Below are positions 1 to 9,156 of a DNA stretch of 49,509 nucleotides, piece by piece. Origin of the DNA: Oscillospiraceae bacterium. GTDB taxonomy: Bacteria > Bacillota > Clostridia > Oscillospirales > Ruminococcaceae. The translations under genes and the position numbers were made by a program. The notes under the pieces are model-generated. The model made no database searches. It saw only the letters and a program-made list of their open reading frames with translations, and had not been told where the DNA came from. The stretch spans positions 1 through 49,509 of the forward strand of contig JAFUOZ010000085.1 in assembly GCA_017481565.1 (NCBI GenBank), in the 5' to 3' direction. Position 1 is the first letter of the stretch; every line of letters begins with the position of its first letter.

Positions 1-6
1 TCCCCC

Positions 7-501
7 TTAAGAAGTAAAAACCGTAGTGCTTGTATATACATTTCCGTCCTTGTCCTGACCTGTTGCTGTCACTTCATATCCTGCATCGACCTTTACCGCA
101 CTGATTATCCTGACGTTATAGCTGTGATTAACATTTCCGTCAACCCAGAAATTAGCAGTTGATATATATTCGGGATTTTCTCTTGATATCTTGGAGCACA
201 GTACATATTGATAGCTGTCGGGATCATCTGCATCATAAGGTACGGTGCTGAATTTCCATATCCATTTATCCCCTTTGATACCTTCGGGAGTAACGATATC
301 ATCGCCCGGGTCAATTTCGATCGGAGTATCGTCTCCGCTGTCATACTTGATCGTTACATTTACCCTGACCACATCATAACCGTCAAGATTGTCACTTGCA
401 GCACGATATACGCCGTTTTGGGTTATGTATATATCATCAACCTTTGGTTTTTTCTTTTTTGCATAAGCAAGACCGATAACCAGACCGTCGTCAAAATTCA
501 T
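7..501 (-). CDS. Phage tail-region protein of unknown function
   Basis: 164 residues. It starts at an ATG preceded by AAGGAAG and overlaps the upstream gene by ATGA, so the two are probably translationally coupled. No domain is recognised. The product is acidic, with a Pro/Asp-rich stretch around residues 58-72 (repeats of DPGDD type) and beta-rich sequence after it, as in tail-fibre or baseplate accessory proteins. It lies downstream of the tail hub-like gene, where siphophages carry tail-tip and fibre genes. The structural role is inferred from position only. Confidence 0.7.
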   Translation of the reverse strand: MNFDDGLVIGLAYAKKKKPKVDDIYITQNGVYRAASDNLDGYDVVRVNVTIKYDSGDDTPIEIDPGDDIVTPEGIKGDKWIWKFSTVPYDADDPDSYQYVLCSKISRENPEYISTANFWVDGNVNHSYNVRIISAVKVDAGYEVTATGQDKDGNVYTSTTVFTS

Positions 502-749
502 GCTGTACCACTTCCTTTATCTTCATACACAGTATTGCCGCCGATAGTTACGGTCCTCCTGTAACTTGTAAGAGTTTCGTCACTCCATGATAACGTAAGC
601 TTCACCGTGTATTTGCCCTTGCGGTACGTGACCTCGGTCAAGTTATCGTTGAAGGTTATATCCTCGGCAGGCATTATGTCAGTCATAGTTCCGTCATATA
701 CAGCAAGTCCTCCCTTATATAATCCAAAACCGTACTCTTCCTTGGTCAT
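498..749 (-). CDS. Small phage tail-region protein
   Basis: 83 residues, ATG preceded by AAGGGGG, and the stop overlaps the next start (ATGA). Predicted beta-rich. It contains short strand-like segments (VTYRKGKYTVKLTLSW) and could be a small Ig-like or fibre accessory fold, but no family is recognised. It belongs to the tail operon by spacing and orientation. Confidence 0.65.
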   Translation of the reverse strand: MTKEEYGFGLYKGGLAVYDGTMTDIMPAEDITFNDNLTEVTYRKGKYTVKLTLSWSDETLTSYRRTVTIGGNTVYEDKGSGTA

Positions 750-761
750 AAAAGCCCCCTT

Positions 762-1886
762 TTACTCATTTTCATTTATGTATACAAATTTAAGTCCTCC
801 GTTCTTGGTTATCTTTACATTTTTCCAGCTTTCGCCCTCCTTGTACCGATGTTCAAGCTCACGCTTCACACGGGTCTTATATGTCCATTCGCCCTCGTCA
901 ACATTGTTGCAGCCGATAGAGGCATATATTCCCGAAGCTGTGATTTCCATATTGCAATAATTTGCATAACGGGGCTTTTCTTCATCACCGAAATACACAA
1001 GCAGCGGAAGCTCCGCAAGACCGTCAAGCACCGCATTTTCACACTGCCACCCCTGATAGATGCACAGTATACGTGATGTTCTGTCCGAAACAGCACTCCA
1101 TAGCTCCTTGCTTGCAAGGGGAGTATCTATCGTTATGGTGTCCGTTCCGCCCGTATCACCTCCGAAAACAATATTCACACTCTTCATGTGTACCGAACGT
1201 ATCTGTACCATAGCAGTTTTTTTGATCTCGGAATATTCCTCGGAGCACACATACTTCGCCCACTCGGTACTTCCGAACGGCACAAAAACAAGAGACGGCT
1301 TGACCGAATTCTGCTGACAGCACCAGTAACCGCAGGAGGCTTCCGATAACGCTGTAAGCACATCACGGCAGCTCTTTCCCTGAAGCATATCTCTTGGGAT
1401 ATCCCCGACTGCCGTAAGACTGTTTGTATCCGGAAAAATAATTGTCATAAAACCGCACTCATTTACAATACGGCTGAAAACATTATTTATCTTCATTCCG
1501 ATCTCGTTGCCGTTTGCATCAACAAAATCATCTTCTGTACACGGAAAATCACAGGAGGTATAAGTCATGCGGTCATAGCATTTAACGTTTATAATATCGT
1601 CTGAAACAGTCTTTGAAGATATATAAAAGGGCTGAGAATAATTGCCGCCGTTGTCGTTAGGCTGTATCAGATACACTGTAAGACCGCCTGCAAAGGTACT
1701 GTCATAAAAGGGATATTCCGAAAATGGCACATCAAAGGAAAACGCCGCCTGACAAACTCCCGATGTACCCATGCCCGATACTCCGAGAGACATTTTCACG
1801 TTATTGAAATATTCAATTTCTTCTCCGTCAACTGTGATCACCCAGCTAAAGGGAGTCCCCGTCAAGCTGCGACGAGGACTCTTCAA
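762..1886 (-). CDS. Phage tail protein, probably tail-tip or hub component
   Basis: 374 residues encoded just after the tape measure and a small connector-like gene, the place of distal-tail and tail-hub genes in siphophages. The N-terminus reads as a beta sandwich (around residues 13-50). The middle carries several cysteines, including a YWCCQQ motif near residue 190. The start is uncertain: the longest frame begins with a TTG without a convincing ribosome site and overlaps the previous gene by 41 bases, so a later GTG is possible. No peptidase or glycosidase motif was seen. Function is inferred from position. Confidence 0.7.
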   Translation of the reverse strand: MKSPRRSLTGTPFSWVITVDGEEIEYFNNVKMSLGVSGMGTSGVCQAAFSFDVPFSEYPFYDSTFAGGLTVYLIQPNDNGGNYSQPFYISSKTVSDDIINVKCYDRMTYTSCDFPCTEDDFVDANGNEIGMKINNVFSRIVNECGFMTIIFPDTNSLTAVGDIPRDMLQGKSCRDVLTALSEASCGYWCCQQNSVKPSLVFVPFGSTEWAKYVCSEEYSEIKKTAMVQIRSVHMKSVNIVFGGDTGGTDTITIDTPLASKELWSAVSDRTSRILCIYQGWQCENAVLDGLAELPLLVYFGDEEKPRYANYCNMEITASGIYASIGCNNVDEGEWTYKTRVKRELEHRYKEGESWKNVKITKNGGLKFVYINENE

Positions 1887-2226
1887 GATTTACGGTCATG
1901 TTCCAAACAGTTTCGTTTCCGTCATATCCCGGATCGTCAACATCAATGTTATATCCTGTGCAGATAAAGGTACCTTCGTTTGCGGCCGGAGAGCTGTAGG
2001 TCACAGATATTTCCTCTTTGGCAAGAGCCGCTTCTATCCGTGCCGCCATAGCATCGGAAAGCTCCTCCAGAGTAACGGATATCACTGCTTTTATAAGGCG
2101 CTTGCTTCTGATAGTTTCGCCGTTCACCGACGTAAAATCACGCCCTGTGCTTTCATATTTTTTATCAAGACTGTAGTTGATAATATTCTCCGAAACATCA
2201 ACTCCGCCTATGTTAAGCTCAATCAT
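1846..2226 (-). CDS. Small phage tail protein downstream of the tape measure
   Basis: 126 residues from an ATG preceded by AGGGTGAGT at good spacing. A GTG three codons upstream is an alternative. It overlaps the end of the tape-measure gene by 8 bases. The sequence is acidic with a central helix (VTLEELSDAMAARIEAALAK) and a beta-rich C-terminus. It could be a distal-tail or tail-completion protein, but no family is recognised. Confidence 0.65.
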   Translation of the reverse strand: MIELNIGGVDVSENIINYSLDKKYESTGRDFTSVNGETIRSKRLIKAVISVTLEELSDAMAARIEAALAKEEISVTYSSPAANEGTFICTGYNIDVDDPGYDGNETVWNMTVNLEESSSQLDGDSL

Positions 2227-5200
2227 AAGAATCACTCACCCTTCCAAGTGTGCTGTTGTATTCGTTGACCGCCTGTGCAATAGTTTTTTTGTCGAGGTCA
2301 AGCCTTGAGGTTATCGTATTGAAAATGCGGATATCCTTTATTGCAGAGGTTATCCCCTTTAAAAGACCGTCAAGCTGTGAAAGCTGAGCCTGTCCCGATG
2401 CGGCGGCTGTCTGCTTTGTATTTACCTCCGCTTCAACCTGTGCGGAAATACTGCCTACACCCTCTTCAAAGCCTGCGGCATAAGCTTCACCGTCCGCCTT
2501 GCCCTTTGCGGTCATATCCTCGGATATGTCTGCGGTCAGACCGCCTGACGAGTAATTGTCAATAACAGTCTCCGCACGCTGTACCGCTCTGTCAACATTT
2601 GCGCTTATATGCTCAAACAGATTATCCGTTTCCATATCCATGCCCTTGCCCAGATTGATTATTGCAAGCTGACCTATCGCCTGAAGCTCTGTAGGAAGAG
2701 CACCGTATTCGGCGGATATTTTTTCGACTGTGTCTGCATTGAGAGCGGCAATTTCGGGAGCATAAAAATCCTGCGCCAGTTCAGCGGCAACTGCTTCACG
2801 CTCCTTGTAAAGCTCATTGATCTTTGAAAAATCTCCCGAAGAAAGCATATAATCAGCCATCTGAATACCGTCCTCAGGGTCAAGGCTCATCATCTCGGAA
2901 AGCAGAGAAGCGGAAGCACCGCTGTCACGCATTTTCACAAGTGCTTCGTGATACCTTTTCATAAGATCTATCTGAGCCTTGATATCATTGACCTTGTAGG
3001 ATTTCGTCTTTGAGCCGTCCTCATTCTCAGTTTCCGTGACCTCAAAAACATCACCGCCTACCGAGAGCAGCTTTTTTCTGTAGGACTGCATATTATTCTC
3101 TATATCGCTGTAAGCAGTTTTATATTCATCGGCAATAGCATCAATATTGCTTTTTACTGCGGACAGCTCCTCATCAAGAATATTTTTTACGTCCTCCACA
3201 CGCTGTCTTTCAAATTCCACCTCATAATCATAAACGGTCTTGTAATAGTCGTACCATTCCTCAGAATACTCGGGGCAGTATTTTTCGATCCATTCAAGGC
3301 GCTTTTTATAAGCCTTTTCGGAATTTATAGCGCCGAGGTTTTCGGCTTTGGCGATGTTATCCCATTCCTCCTGCCTGAGCTGTGCGGACTTTCTTGCGGC
3401 TTCCTCCTCTGAGGCAAGACGTTTTTCTGCCGCTTCCTCGGCAGTGCGCCGTTCTTCATCGGAAAGCTCCTTGCCCAGAGCGATAAGATCCTCCTGATAC
3501 GCCCAGTGCTCTTCAAGGCTTTTGTCACCGTATTTCGCCCATATCTCCGCTTTCTTTGCGTAAAGCTCCTCATCGGAAGAGATAAGACCTACATTATAGT
3601 TATGCTCGGCACGTGACCATTCCTCTTCCATAGCCGCAAGCGCTTTTTCACGGTCCTTTACGGCACGCTTCTGACTTTCCAGAACACGTTCCTTTTCCTC
3701 TTTGGCTCTGCGCTCAGCTTCAACTGCACTGTAATCAATAGCTGATGTACTTTCAGCTCCTGAAGGTGAGGAATAATAATCCTTTATTTTCTGCTCGCTG
3801 TCAGCAATTATTTTTTCGTTTTCGAGGATAGCTTCGGAAACCGCTATCTGTGCATCACGGTTTTCCTTGATTTTGTTATCTATCCACCACATTTTTGCAA
3901 GTGTTGTAGCATTTCCATATTCTTCGTTTAACTGTTCCTCATCATCAAGAAGCGCTTTCTGCTGTTTATAAAGACTGTCAAGGTTATCCTTTGCGGTATT
4001 CCACGAGCTCTCGGCATGATCATAATTCCTTTTTCGCTCCATAGCCGCAATAACGTCGTCAATGGAATCTGCAAGAGACAGATAAGCTCCTGTTTCCTCG
4101 TCAATGAATTTTATGGTAGTCGGAGATAACGCCTGAATTTCTTCGGTGATCTGTTTAAGCTGTTCTTCACCCTGACCTGTCGCTTCATAGCTTTTGCGAA
4201 GTTCTTCGTAAATAGCTATTTTATTTTTCAGTTCATCTTGATTTTTCTTGTTTTCGGCAGTATTTTCTTCAACGCTTTCAGATAAGCTTTTAAGACTATC
4301 GTCTGCCGCTTCAACCGCCGATACCGCATTTTCTGTTGCCTCTGTTGCTTTCATTGCATTTACGGAATAAACTGCAATAGCCGCTCCTGCTGCAATTACA
4401 ACTGTAGCAAGAGCAACCCACGGATTAACATTTGTAACCGCATTCCAAGCAGCCTGAGCCGCTGTAACAAGGGAAATCTCACCCGTAAGAGCGCCTACTG
4501 CTATCTGAGACAGAGTGAGATTTTTTGTGAGTTGTGTTGCTGATAAAGTAGCTATGTTAGTTGATAACGCAAGCATGGAAATTGCTTGCTGTGCTTTATG
4601 AAAGGCACTTACTGCGTATGTTATTTCAGAAGCTATTTTCATACCTGCAACAGCCGCCCCGATACCAACCGCAACAGCAATAATCTCATTTCCATGCTCC
4701 ACGATCGCCGAAAAACCCGTTATGACCGCAGGAACAACATCATCGGCAAGAAGAGCCGAAACAGAAGCTACCGCAGAAGAAAAGGCAGAGGATATCTTAT
4801 CTGCCGCCTGAGACAGCTCACCGTCCTTTAAGGAGCTGTTAAGAGTGCCCACATCGGCAGTGACCGCTTGGATCGCTGTCCTCATGGTGCCGCTGAATTT
4901 GTCATATGCTGTAATAGCAAGACCTTCAAGAGCAGAGGAGCAGTTGTCAATATCTCCCGTAAGCGTATCGGACATAGTCTTTGCCATCTGCGCAGCCGCA
5001 CCGTCACAGTCCTCTAAGTATCCCGAAAGCTCATTGAACCTGTCTCCGCTTTCCGCAAGAAGTACCTTTGCTGAGGATAACGCCGCCGTATCGAATATTT
5101 CTGCAAGAGAGTTCTGGACTTCTTCGGCTGTAAAGCCCTCCATAGCCTTGTTCAGATCCTGAAAAATATCCTGCATATTGCGGAAATTACCCTCCGCATC

Positions 5201-5929
5201 GTAGCATGAAACTCCGAGACGTGCCAGCTCATCGGCGGAAACCTGTGTAGGCGTTGACAGGTTTTTGATGACTCTTGCCAAAGCCGTGCCTGCTTCCGCA
5301 GATTTAAGACCGCTGTCCGCAAGTATACCCAGCTCGGTCATCAGCTCGGTAGTGCCGCCTTGAAGCACACGGGCATTTGCGCCTACCGAAATAATAGCCG
5401 CACCCAGCTGTGCTACAGAGGTATTTGACTTCTGAGAGGTCTTTGCAAGCTTGTCGGAGAAATTTTCAAGCTCGTCCATTGATACGCCCAGCGCACTCAT
5501 GGAATCGGTGACCATATCCGAAGCCGCCGCAAGGTCAATACCGCCTGCCGCCGCCACATTAAGCACGGTAGGCAGTGCGGCACAGGATTTTTCGGCGGAA
5601 TATCCTGCAAGAGCAAGATAATTCAGTGCGTCTCCTGCCTCAGATGCCGAGAACTTTGTATCCTCACCCATTTCCTTTGCCTTGTCGGAAAGTATGTCAA
5701 ACTCCTCAGATGCCTTTGATATACCCATTGTAGCAACCACCTGAGCCATGCTTGATTCAAAGCCTGAGCCTAATGCGGTTATCTGCTTGGGGATTTCGGC
5801 AAATGCACTGCTTATTGCCGTTATGATCTGAGCTGTTATATCTGCGGCTGTATGCGATACATAGCTTTCCATTACGGAAAGACCTGACCTCATTCCGCTG
5901 TTATCCACCGCCGTACCAAAGGTCAGCAC
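2219..5929 (-). CDS. Phage tail tape measure protein (TP901 family)
   Basis: 1236 residues, the largest gene in the tail module. The tape measure sets tail length and occupies the tail lumen before DNA ejection. Residues ~60-330 match the TP901 core (segments such as FSASEAGDALNYLALAGYSA and the TELMTELGILADSG stretch). Hydrophobic segments follow at ~395-520, then a long Glu/Lys-rich coiled coil at ~550-1000. It lies between the Gp15-like chaperone gene and tail-tip genes, as in Firmicutes siphophages. The start is weak: GTG at 5929 lies 20-odd bases from an AAGGGGG site, and residues just upstream (FTAQFDDV) look like normal family N-terminus, so the true start may be slightly earlier. Confidence 0.95.
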   Translation of the reverse strand: MLTFGTAVDNSGMRSGLSVMESYVSHTAADITAQIITAISSAFAEIPKQITALGSGFESSMAQVVATMGISKASEEFDILSDKAKEMGEDTKFSASEAGDALNYLALAGYSAEKSCAALPTVLNVAAAGGIDLAAASDMVTDSMSALGVSMDELENFSDKLAKTSQKSNTSVAQLGAAIISVGANARVLQGGTTELMTELGILADSGLKSAEAGTALARVIKNLSTPTQVSADELARLGVSCYDAEGNFRNMQDIFQDLNKAMEGFTAEEVQNSLAEIFDTAALSSAKVLLAESGDRFNELSGYLEDCDGAAAQMAKTMSDTLTGDIDNCSSALEGLAITAYDKFSGTMRTAIQAVTADVGTLNSSLKDGELSQAADKISSAFSSAVASVSALLADDVVPAVITGFSAIVEHGNEIIAVAVGIGAAVAGMKIASEITYAVSAFHKAQQAISMLALSTNIATLSATQLTKNLTLSQIAVGALTGEISLVTAAQAAWNAVTNVNPWVALATVVIAAGAAIAVYSVNAMKATEATENAVSAVEAADDSLKSLSESVEENTAENKKNQDELKNKIAIYEELRKSYEATGQGEEQLKQITEEIQALSPTTIKFIDEETGAYLSLADSIDDVIAAMERKRNYDHAESSWNTAKDNLDSLYKQQKALLDDEEQLNEEYGNATTLAKMWWIDNKIKENRDAQIAVSEAILENEKIIADSEQKIKDYYSSPSGAESTSAIDYSAVEAERRAKEEKERVLESQKRAVKDREKALAAMEEEWSRAEHNYNVGLISSDEELYAKKAEIWAKYGDKSLEEHWAYQEDLIALGKELSDEERRTAEEAAEKRLASEEEAARKSAQLRQEEWDNIAKAENLGAINSEKAYKKRLEWIEKYCPEYSEEWYDYYKTVYDYEVEFERQRVEDVKNILDEELSAVKSNIDAIADEYKTAYSDIENNMQSYRKKLLSVGGDVFEVTETENEDGSKTKSYKVNDIKAQIDLMKRYHEALVKMRDSGASASLLSEMMSLDPEDGIQMADYMLSSGDFSKINELYKEREAVAAELAQDFYAPEIAALNADTVEKISAEYGALPTELQAIGQLAIINLGKGMDMETDNLFEHISANVDRAVQRAETVIDNYSSGGLTADISEDMTAKGKADGEAYAAGFEEGVGSISAQVEAEVNTKQTAAASGQAQLSQLDGLLKGITSAIKDIRIFNTITSRLDLDKKTIAQAVNEYNSTLGRVSDSYD

Positions 5930-5959
5930 ATCGTCAAACTGAGCCGTAAAGCCACCCCC

Positions 5960-6535
5960 TTAACCTTTATTCAGGATCCTCTTCATTTCATCTATCTTCT
6001 GCTGCTCGGATAAATATTTCGGCAGTGCATAAGCCGCCTTAAGCTCCTTGTAATGCTTTGCCCTTTCCGCTCCCAGAGCCTTTTCGGATATATCCATAGT
6101 CCGATACCCCATGACCTTACGAAGCTTGGTATCCTCGGAAAGCCCCTCAAACAATGCCCTGAACTTCCACCAGTGCATATCTGATTCACACAGATCAATA
6201 TTATAGCACTGCATGAATGCCGCATAGATAAGCTCCTCGTCATGCTCATAGGAATAAGCCGCCGAGCCTGTCCGTCCCGGCTTGTTCTTTGTTCGTTTTT
6301 TCGGTACAGTACCACCTCTGTAGAACCATAGCATAAACTCGCTTACATCACAGTCAGGCAGCTTCGGAAAGATGAGCTGAGCCGCCATAAAAGCCTTGTC
6401 ACGATCGGGAACGTCCTTATCAAGCATAAGCGTTTCAAACATTATCCAGTCACGAAAATCTGTGCGGAACGAAAAAATACTGCCGTCGGGAGCTTTATAC
6501 TCCGACGGCAGAACATTGTCAAGCAGCCTCATCAT
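5960..6535 (-). CDS. Phage tail assembly protein, Gp15 family
   Basis: 191 residues resembling the Firmicutes phage Gp15 family, encoded between the tail tube and tape-measure genes and thought to act as a tail assembly chaperone. The family-typical N-terminus (YRTDFRDWI-like, here FRTDFRDWIMFETLM) and a Trp-rich middle (LWFYRGG, MHWWKFRALFEGL) are visible. The start overlaps the previous stop as ATGA and has no ribosome site of its own, so it probably depends on reinitiation. The family's conserved WWKF segment is intact. Confidence 0.85.
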   Translation of the reverse strand: MMRLLDNVLPSEYKAPDGSIFSFRTDFRDWIMFETLMLDKDVPDRDKAFMAAQLIFPKLPDCDVSEFMLWFYRGGTVPKKRTKNKPGRTGSAAYSYEHDEELIYAAFMQCYNIDLCESDMHWWKFRALFEGLSEDTKLRKVMGYRTMDISEKALGAERAKHYKELKAAYALPKYLSEQQKIDEMKRILNKG

Positions 6536-6894
6536 CTGAGACGGGGAGCATATTTCTGTGTGTACTCCCTGAGATTTTTCAAAGACTGATTCTTAAGGTA
6601 ACCATAAAAGAGCGTGATCTCGTCCACATCAAGCATTTCCGTCTCAGCTTCGGGGAAGATCCTCTCCGTTTCCTCTGCGCCGATGAACAGCGCCACGCCC
6701 TCTCTGAGCAGAGCTGTGACCTCTGCAGATGTTCTCGACTTTGAGGTATCGGCAATTCTGCGGTCAATATCGTCCTGTCTGTCACAAAAGGCTGTAGTGC
6801 GGACAGGAAGCTCATGATCCTTTCCGTATGCAGTTACGATAACAGGCTGTCTTTCGTACTTAAAAACATTATCACTTACAATTCTTGACTTCAT
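6532..6894 (-). CDS. Phage tail assembly chaperone-like protein
   Basis: 120 residues with a good GGAGGT site. It sits directly behind the major tail protein and is coupled by ATGA to the Gp15-like gene, the position of the first tail assembly chaperone (G/gp14-type). Residues 1-40 are beta-rich and the rest is helical and acidic. Some siphophages make a G-GT fusion by frameshift here; no clear slippery heptamer was seen at the junction, so the two genes are called separately. Confidence 0.75.
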   Translation of the reverse strand: MKSRIVSDNVFKYERQPVIVTAYGKDHELPVRTTAFCDRQDDIDRRIADTSKSRTSAEVTALLREGVALFIGAEETERIFPEAETEMLDVDEITLFYGYLKNQSLKNLREYTQKYAPRLR

Positions 6895-6912
6895 ATTGAA
6901 ATACCTCCGTTA

Positions 6913-7458
6913 TTAATTTGTTTCGGGATCTGTTTCATCACCCGAAGTACTTGTATTTTCATCATCGGTGCCGCCTGCCGCAGATGCAGAGGGCGTAAAT
7001 ACTCCCGTATTGGTATCGAATGTACCGAGGACTTCATCGCCCTGATTATAGAAAGTACCCTTGATTATCATGTCATCGTCATCATCAAGGCTTGTGATCT
7101 GCACCGCCGCCCTGACCATACGTGCGGAATCTTTGTCAAACTTATCCACAACAATAAAGGTCACTACCGTATCGGAGCCTGTTTTTCTCTGCTTAACGAT
7201 ATCGTAAAGCTTCTTGATCTCGGGGCGATCGTACATGAGCAGACACTCAAAGCTCCACTGAGGCGCATATCTGGTGATATTGCTTCTTTCGGTCTTTTCG
7301 TTGATGAACTTTCTGCTCTTGGTCTGAGCATTGGGGCTTTCGCTGAATACAAGCCAAGCCGCACCGCACTGTGCATAGCTGACCGTGTTTATTTCCATAT
7401 AGACCTCAATATCTGTACGCTGAGCAACACGCTCACCCTCTGTCTTGATAATACTCAT
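6913..7458 (-). CDS. Phage major tail (tube) protein
   Basis: 181 residues from the ATG that follows GGAGGAATTGAGA; a frame start two codons upstream is less likely. Size, position between tail terminator and chaperone genes, and segments such as KSRKFINEKTERSNITRYAP fit the tail tube protein of Gram-positive siphophages. The C-terminal ~25 residues are low-complexity Gly/Asp/Thr, a typical flexible tail. Confidence 0.82.
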   Translation of the reverse strand: MSIIKTEGERVAQRTDIEVYMEINTVSYAQCGAAWLVFSESPNAQTKSRKFINEKTERSNITRYAPQWSFECLLMYDRPEIKKLYDIVKQRKTGSDTVVTFIVVDKFDKDSARMVRAAVQITSLDDDDDMIIKGTFYNQGDEVLGTFDTNTGVFTPSASAAGGTDDENTSTSGDETDPETN

Positions 7459-7460
7459 TC

Positions 7461-7886
7461 TCAATTCCTCCTTATATAGATCATTTTAAATTGTATGAGA
7501 TACTTGCCGTACTTTTTGTTTTTCGGTATCTCCGTAAGAATACCGTTTTCCGCTTCCACTCCCGAAGCGGTCATGCCCTCGGGGAGCTGCGGCAGCTTAT
7601 GCTCACGGGACATATCCTCGCACCACCTCTGAAGCCGCTCCAGAAACTCAGCATTTTTCAGCCGCTGTTCGTCCTCGGCGGAAAACCTGTTGATATATAA
7701 TGTAAAGCTGTACTGCCGCTTACCGCCGCCGTTGATGAATTTCCTCAGCATAATATCTCCGTCAGGAGCAATGCCGTAATTTTCATTTTCGGAATCGGTC
7801 CAGTCGATGTGCCGTCTGCCCGAGGGTATCTCAGAGAACAGCTCGCAGCCGTTGAGCCATTCCCTTATACCGCTTATGATGCTCAT
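7461..7886 (-). CDS. Phage tail terminator-like (minor structural) protein
   Basis: 141 residues with an AAGGAG site. It resembles the small Firmicutes phage proteins between head-tail joining and tube genes that are often labelled minor capsid protein or, wrongly, chloramphenicol resistance protein. Seen segments are GIREWLNGC at the N-terminus and KKYGKYLIQFKMIYIRR at the C-terminus. By position it should cap the tail tube and join it to the head. There is no resistance function. Confidence 0.78.
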   Translation of the reverse strand: MSIISGIREWLNGCELFSEIPSGRRHIDWTDSENENYGIAPDGDIMLRKFINGGGKRQYSFTLYINRFSAEDEQRLKNAEFLERLQRWCEDMSREHKLPQLPEGMTASGVEAENGILTEIPKNKKYGKYLIQFKMIYIRRN

Positions 7887-8230
7887 TATCTGCTCCTTCC
7901 GCAGATACGGCGCAGCCCCTCAAAAATAGCGGCTTTGTGCTGAGCCTTCATACGCCTGAACCAGAGCCGTCCACGCTTGCCGCCGTTTGCCGTACCCTCT
8001 GCGCCGTGTCCGCCGTTTTCGTAGTAGTTTTTACGTGCGTATTTTATGTCGTAGCGGATTATTCCCGAGCCCTTGACAGTGCCGTGAATACCGCTTTGTA
8101 TCAGCGCACCTGTTCTTTTCGGCACCATTGGATCACAGTACCTCAAAACCTCACTGTCAACAAATTTCTGTGCACGACCGCCACGCTCCAGACCTCTGCG
8201 GCGGATTATTTCCTCCGTGTGTATCTGCAT
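7886..8230 (-). CDS. Phage head-tail joining / minor capsid protein (gp10-like)
   Basis: 114 residues with an AAGGTG site; its last base overlaps the next start (TAATG). The segment VPKRTGALIQSGI is the hallmark of the minor capsid 2 / HK97 gp10-like family (VPxxTGxL), which forms part of the neck. The C-terminus is strongly basic (KRGRLWFRRMKAQHK). It belongs to the neck gene block with its neighbours. Confidence 0.85.
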   Translation of the reverse strand: MQIHTEEIIRRRGLERGGRAQKFVDSEVLRYCDPMVPKRTGALIQSGIHGTVKGSGIIRYDIKYARKNYYENGGHGAEGTANGGKRGRLWFRRMKAQHKAAIFEGLRRICGRSR

Positions 8231-8234
8231 GGTA

Positions 8235-8588
8235 TCACCTTCCGTAAACGGTAATATGCCGTACCGCCTCAGACCCCCTTAAATTATCCGTGACCGACGA
8301 TACGGAATATACATCTCCATTACTGCTTATAAGCGGCTCAATGCTGTCCGTGACATCAATATCGGGAGAACCCTTTGCAATATACGACCCTTCGGGGATA
8401 TCCCACTCTGTCTTATACCCCGTAAGTGAGGACAGCGGAATTATCACCTTTATATCGTCCGCAAGCTCCGCTCCGTACTTTTTCACCTCATGAGCCTTTA
8501 TCTCTTCCCAGCAGCAGGCAGGGATATACACAGCGGCATATCCCTCCTCATGCTTTGAATATACGGTACAGTCCGTGTTCGTGTACAT
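8235..8588 (-). CDS. Phage head closure / minor capsid protein
   Basis: 117 residues from an ATG with GAGGTGG upstream; a GTG three codons earlier is the alternative. Beta-rich, and resembles small minor capsid proteins found second in the neck block of Firmicutes phages (YTNTDCTVYSKHEEGY, CCWEEIKAHEVKKYG). By position it is a stopper that closes the portal after packaging. The assignment is by position and weak resemblance. Confidence 0.75.
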   Translation of the reverse strand: MYTNTDCTVYSKHEEGYAAVYIPACCWEEIKAHEVKKYGAELADDIKVIIPLSSLTGYKTEWDIPEGSYIAKGSPDIDVTDSIEPLISSNGDVYSVSSVTDNLRGSEAVRHITVYGR

Positions 8589-8944
8589 TATATCCACCTC
8601 ACAGCCCGAACAAGCTCAGGTATATACTCAGCCAGCACATTATTGATCCGCTGTTCCGAAGAAACGTTCCCCGAAGCATAGGTAACGGAATAATCTCCCG
8701 TCTTTTCGGAAGATATAACGCCGCCCTTTTCATTCACCGAAACAATCTCGGAAAGAACGCATACAGCCTTTTTCACACGGAGCGCAGTCTGATCGGGGAG
8801 AGCTTCAAGACCCTTTGAGCTTATAAAAAAAGCGGTGCGTGAGTCGATAATATCCGACGCACGCTCCGACAGCCTTTCAAATTCCACACGGGAAAGCTTT
8901 CCCCTGTATATATTCGCATAAAAATCATAATCGGCATAAGCCAT
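8588..8944 (-). CDS. Phage head-tail connector (gp6/gp15-like adaptor)
   Basis: 118 residues, mostly helical, with a GGAAGGTGAAGTA leader. The N-terminal YADYDFYANIYRG and helix-turn arrangement (FERLSERASDIID, DQTALRVKKAVCVLSE) fit the adaptor family that binds under the portal. Its stop overlaps the next start by one base (TAATG). Confidence 0.8.
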   Translation of the reverse strand: MAYADYDFYANIYRGKLSRVEFERLSERASDIIDSRTAFFISSKGLEALPDQTALRVKKAVCVLSEIVSVNEKGGVISSEKTGDYSVTYASGNVSSEQRINNVLAEYIPELVRAVRWI

Positions 8945-9144
8945 TACTTCACCTTCCTGCGCCCCTTTTCCGATGTTTCATCTGCTGAGGATATTTCCTC
9001 ATACTTATCCTCGGGGAGAATAGCAACCGCTCTCACAGCGGAAAGCCTTTCGGCTGTGAATTTATCCTCGGTCTCAGCAACGCCGTCAATAAAATTCATT
9101 CCGTACAGCTTGCCCGTAAAGTCATTTTTAAGTGTGACCTTCAT
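8944..9144 (-). CDS. Small phage protein downstream of the capsid gene
   Basis: 66 residues, good AAGGGGG site, located between major capsid and connector. The N-terminal half (FTGKLYGMNFIDGVAETED) resembles short capsid-adjacent proteins of Firmicutes phages that share a fold with capsid decoration or Rho-N-like segments. The C-terminus is charged (EKGRRKVK). No function can be assigned. Confidence 0.65.
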   Translation of the reverse strand: MKVTLKNDFTGKLYGMNFIDGVAETEDKFTAERLSAVRAVAILPEDKYEEISSADETSEKGRRKVK

Positions 9145-9156
9145 GTTAAGACCCCC

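Noticed and set aside
7461..7886. Chloramphenicol resistance protein, a label often attached to this phage family
   Set aside because: Context is the phage neck/tail junction and there is no acetyltransferase or efflux signature.
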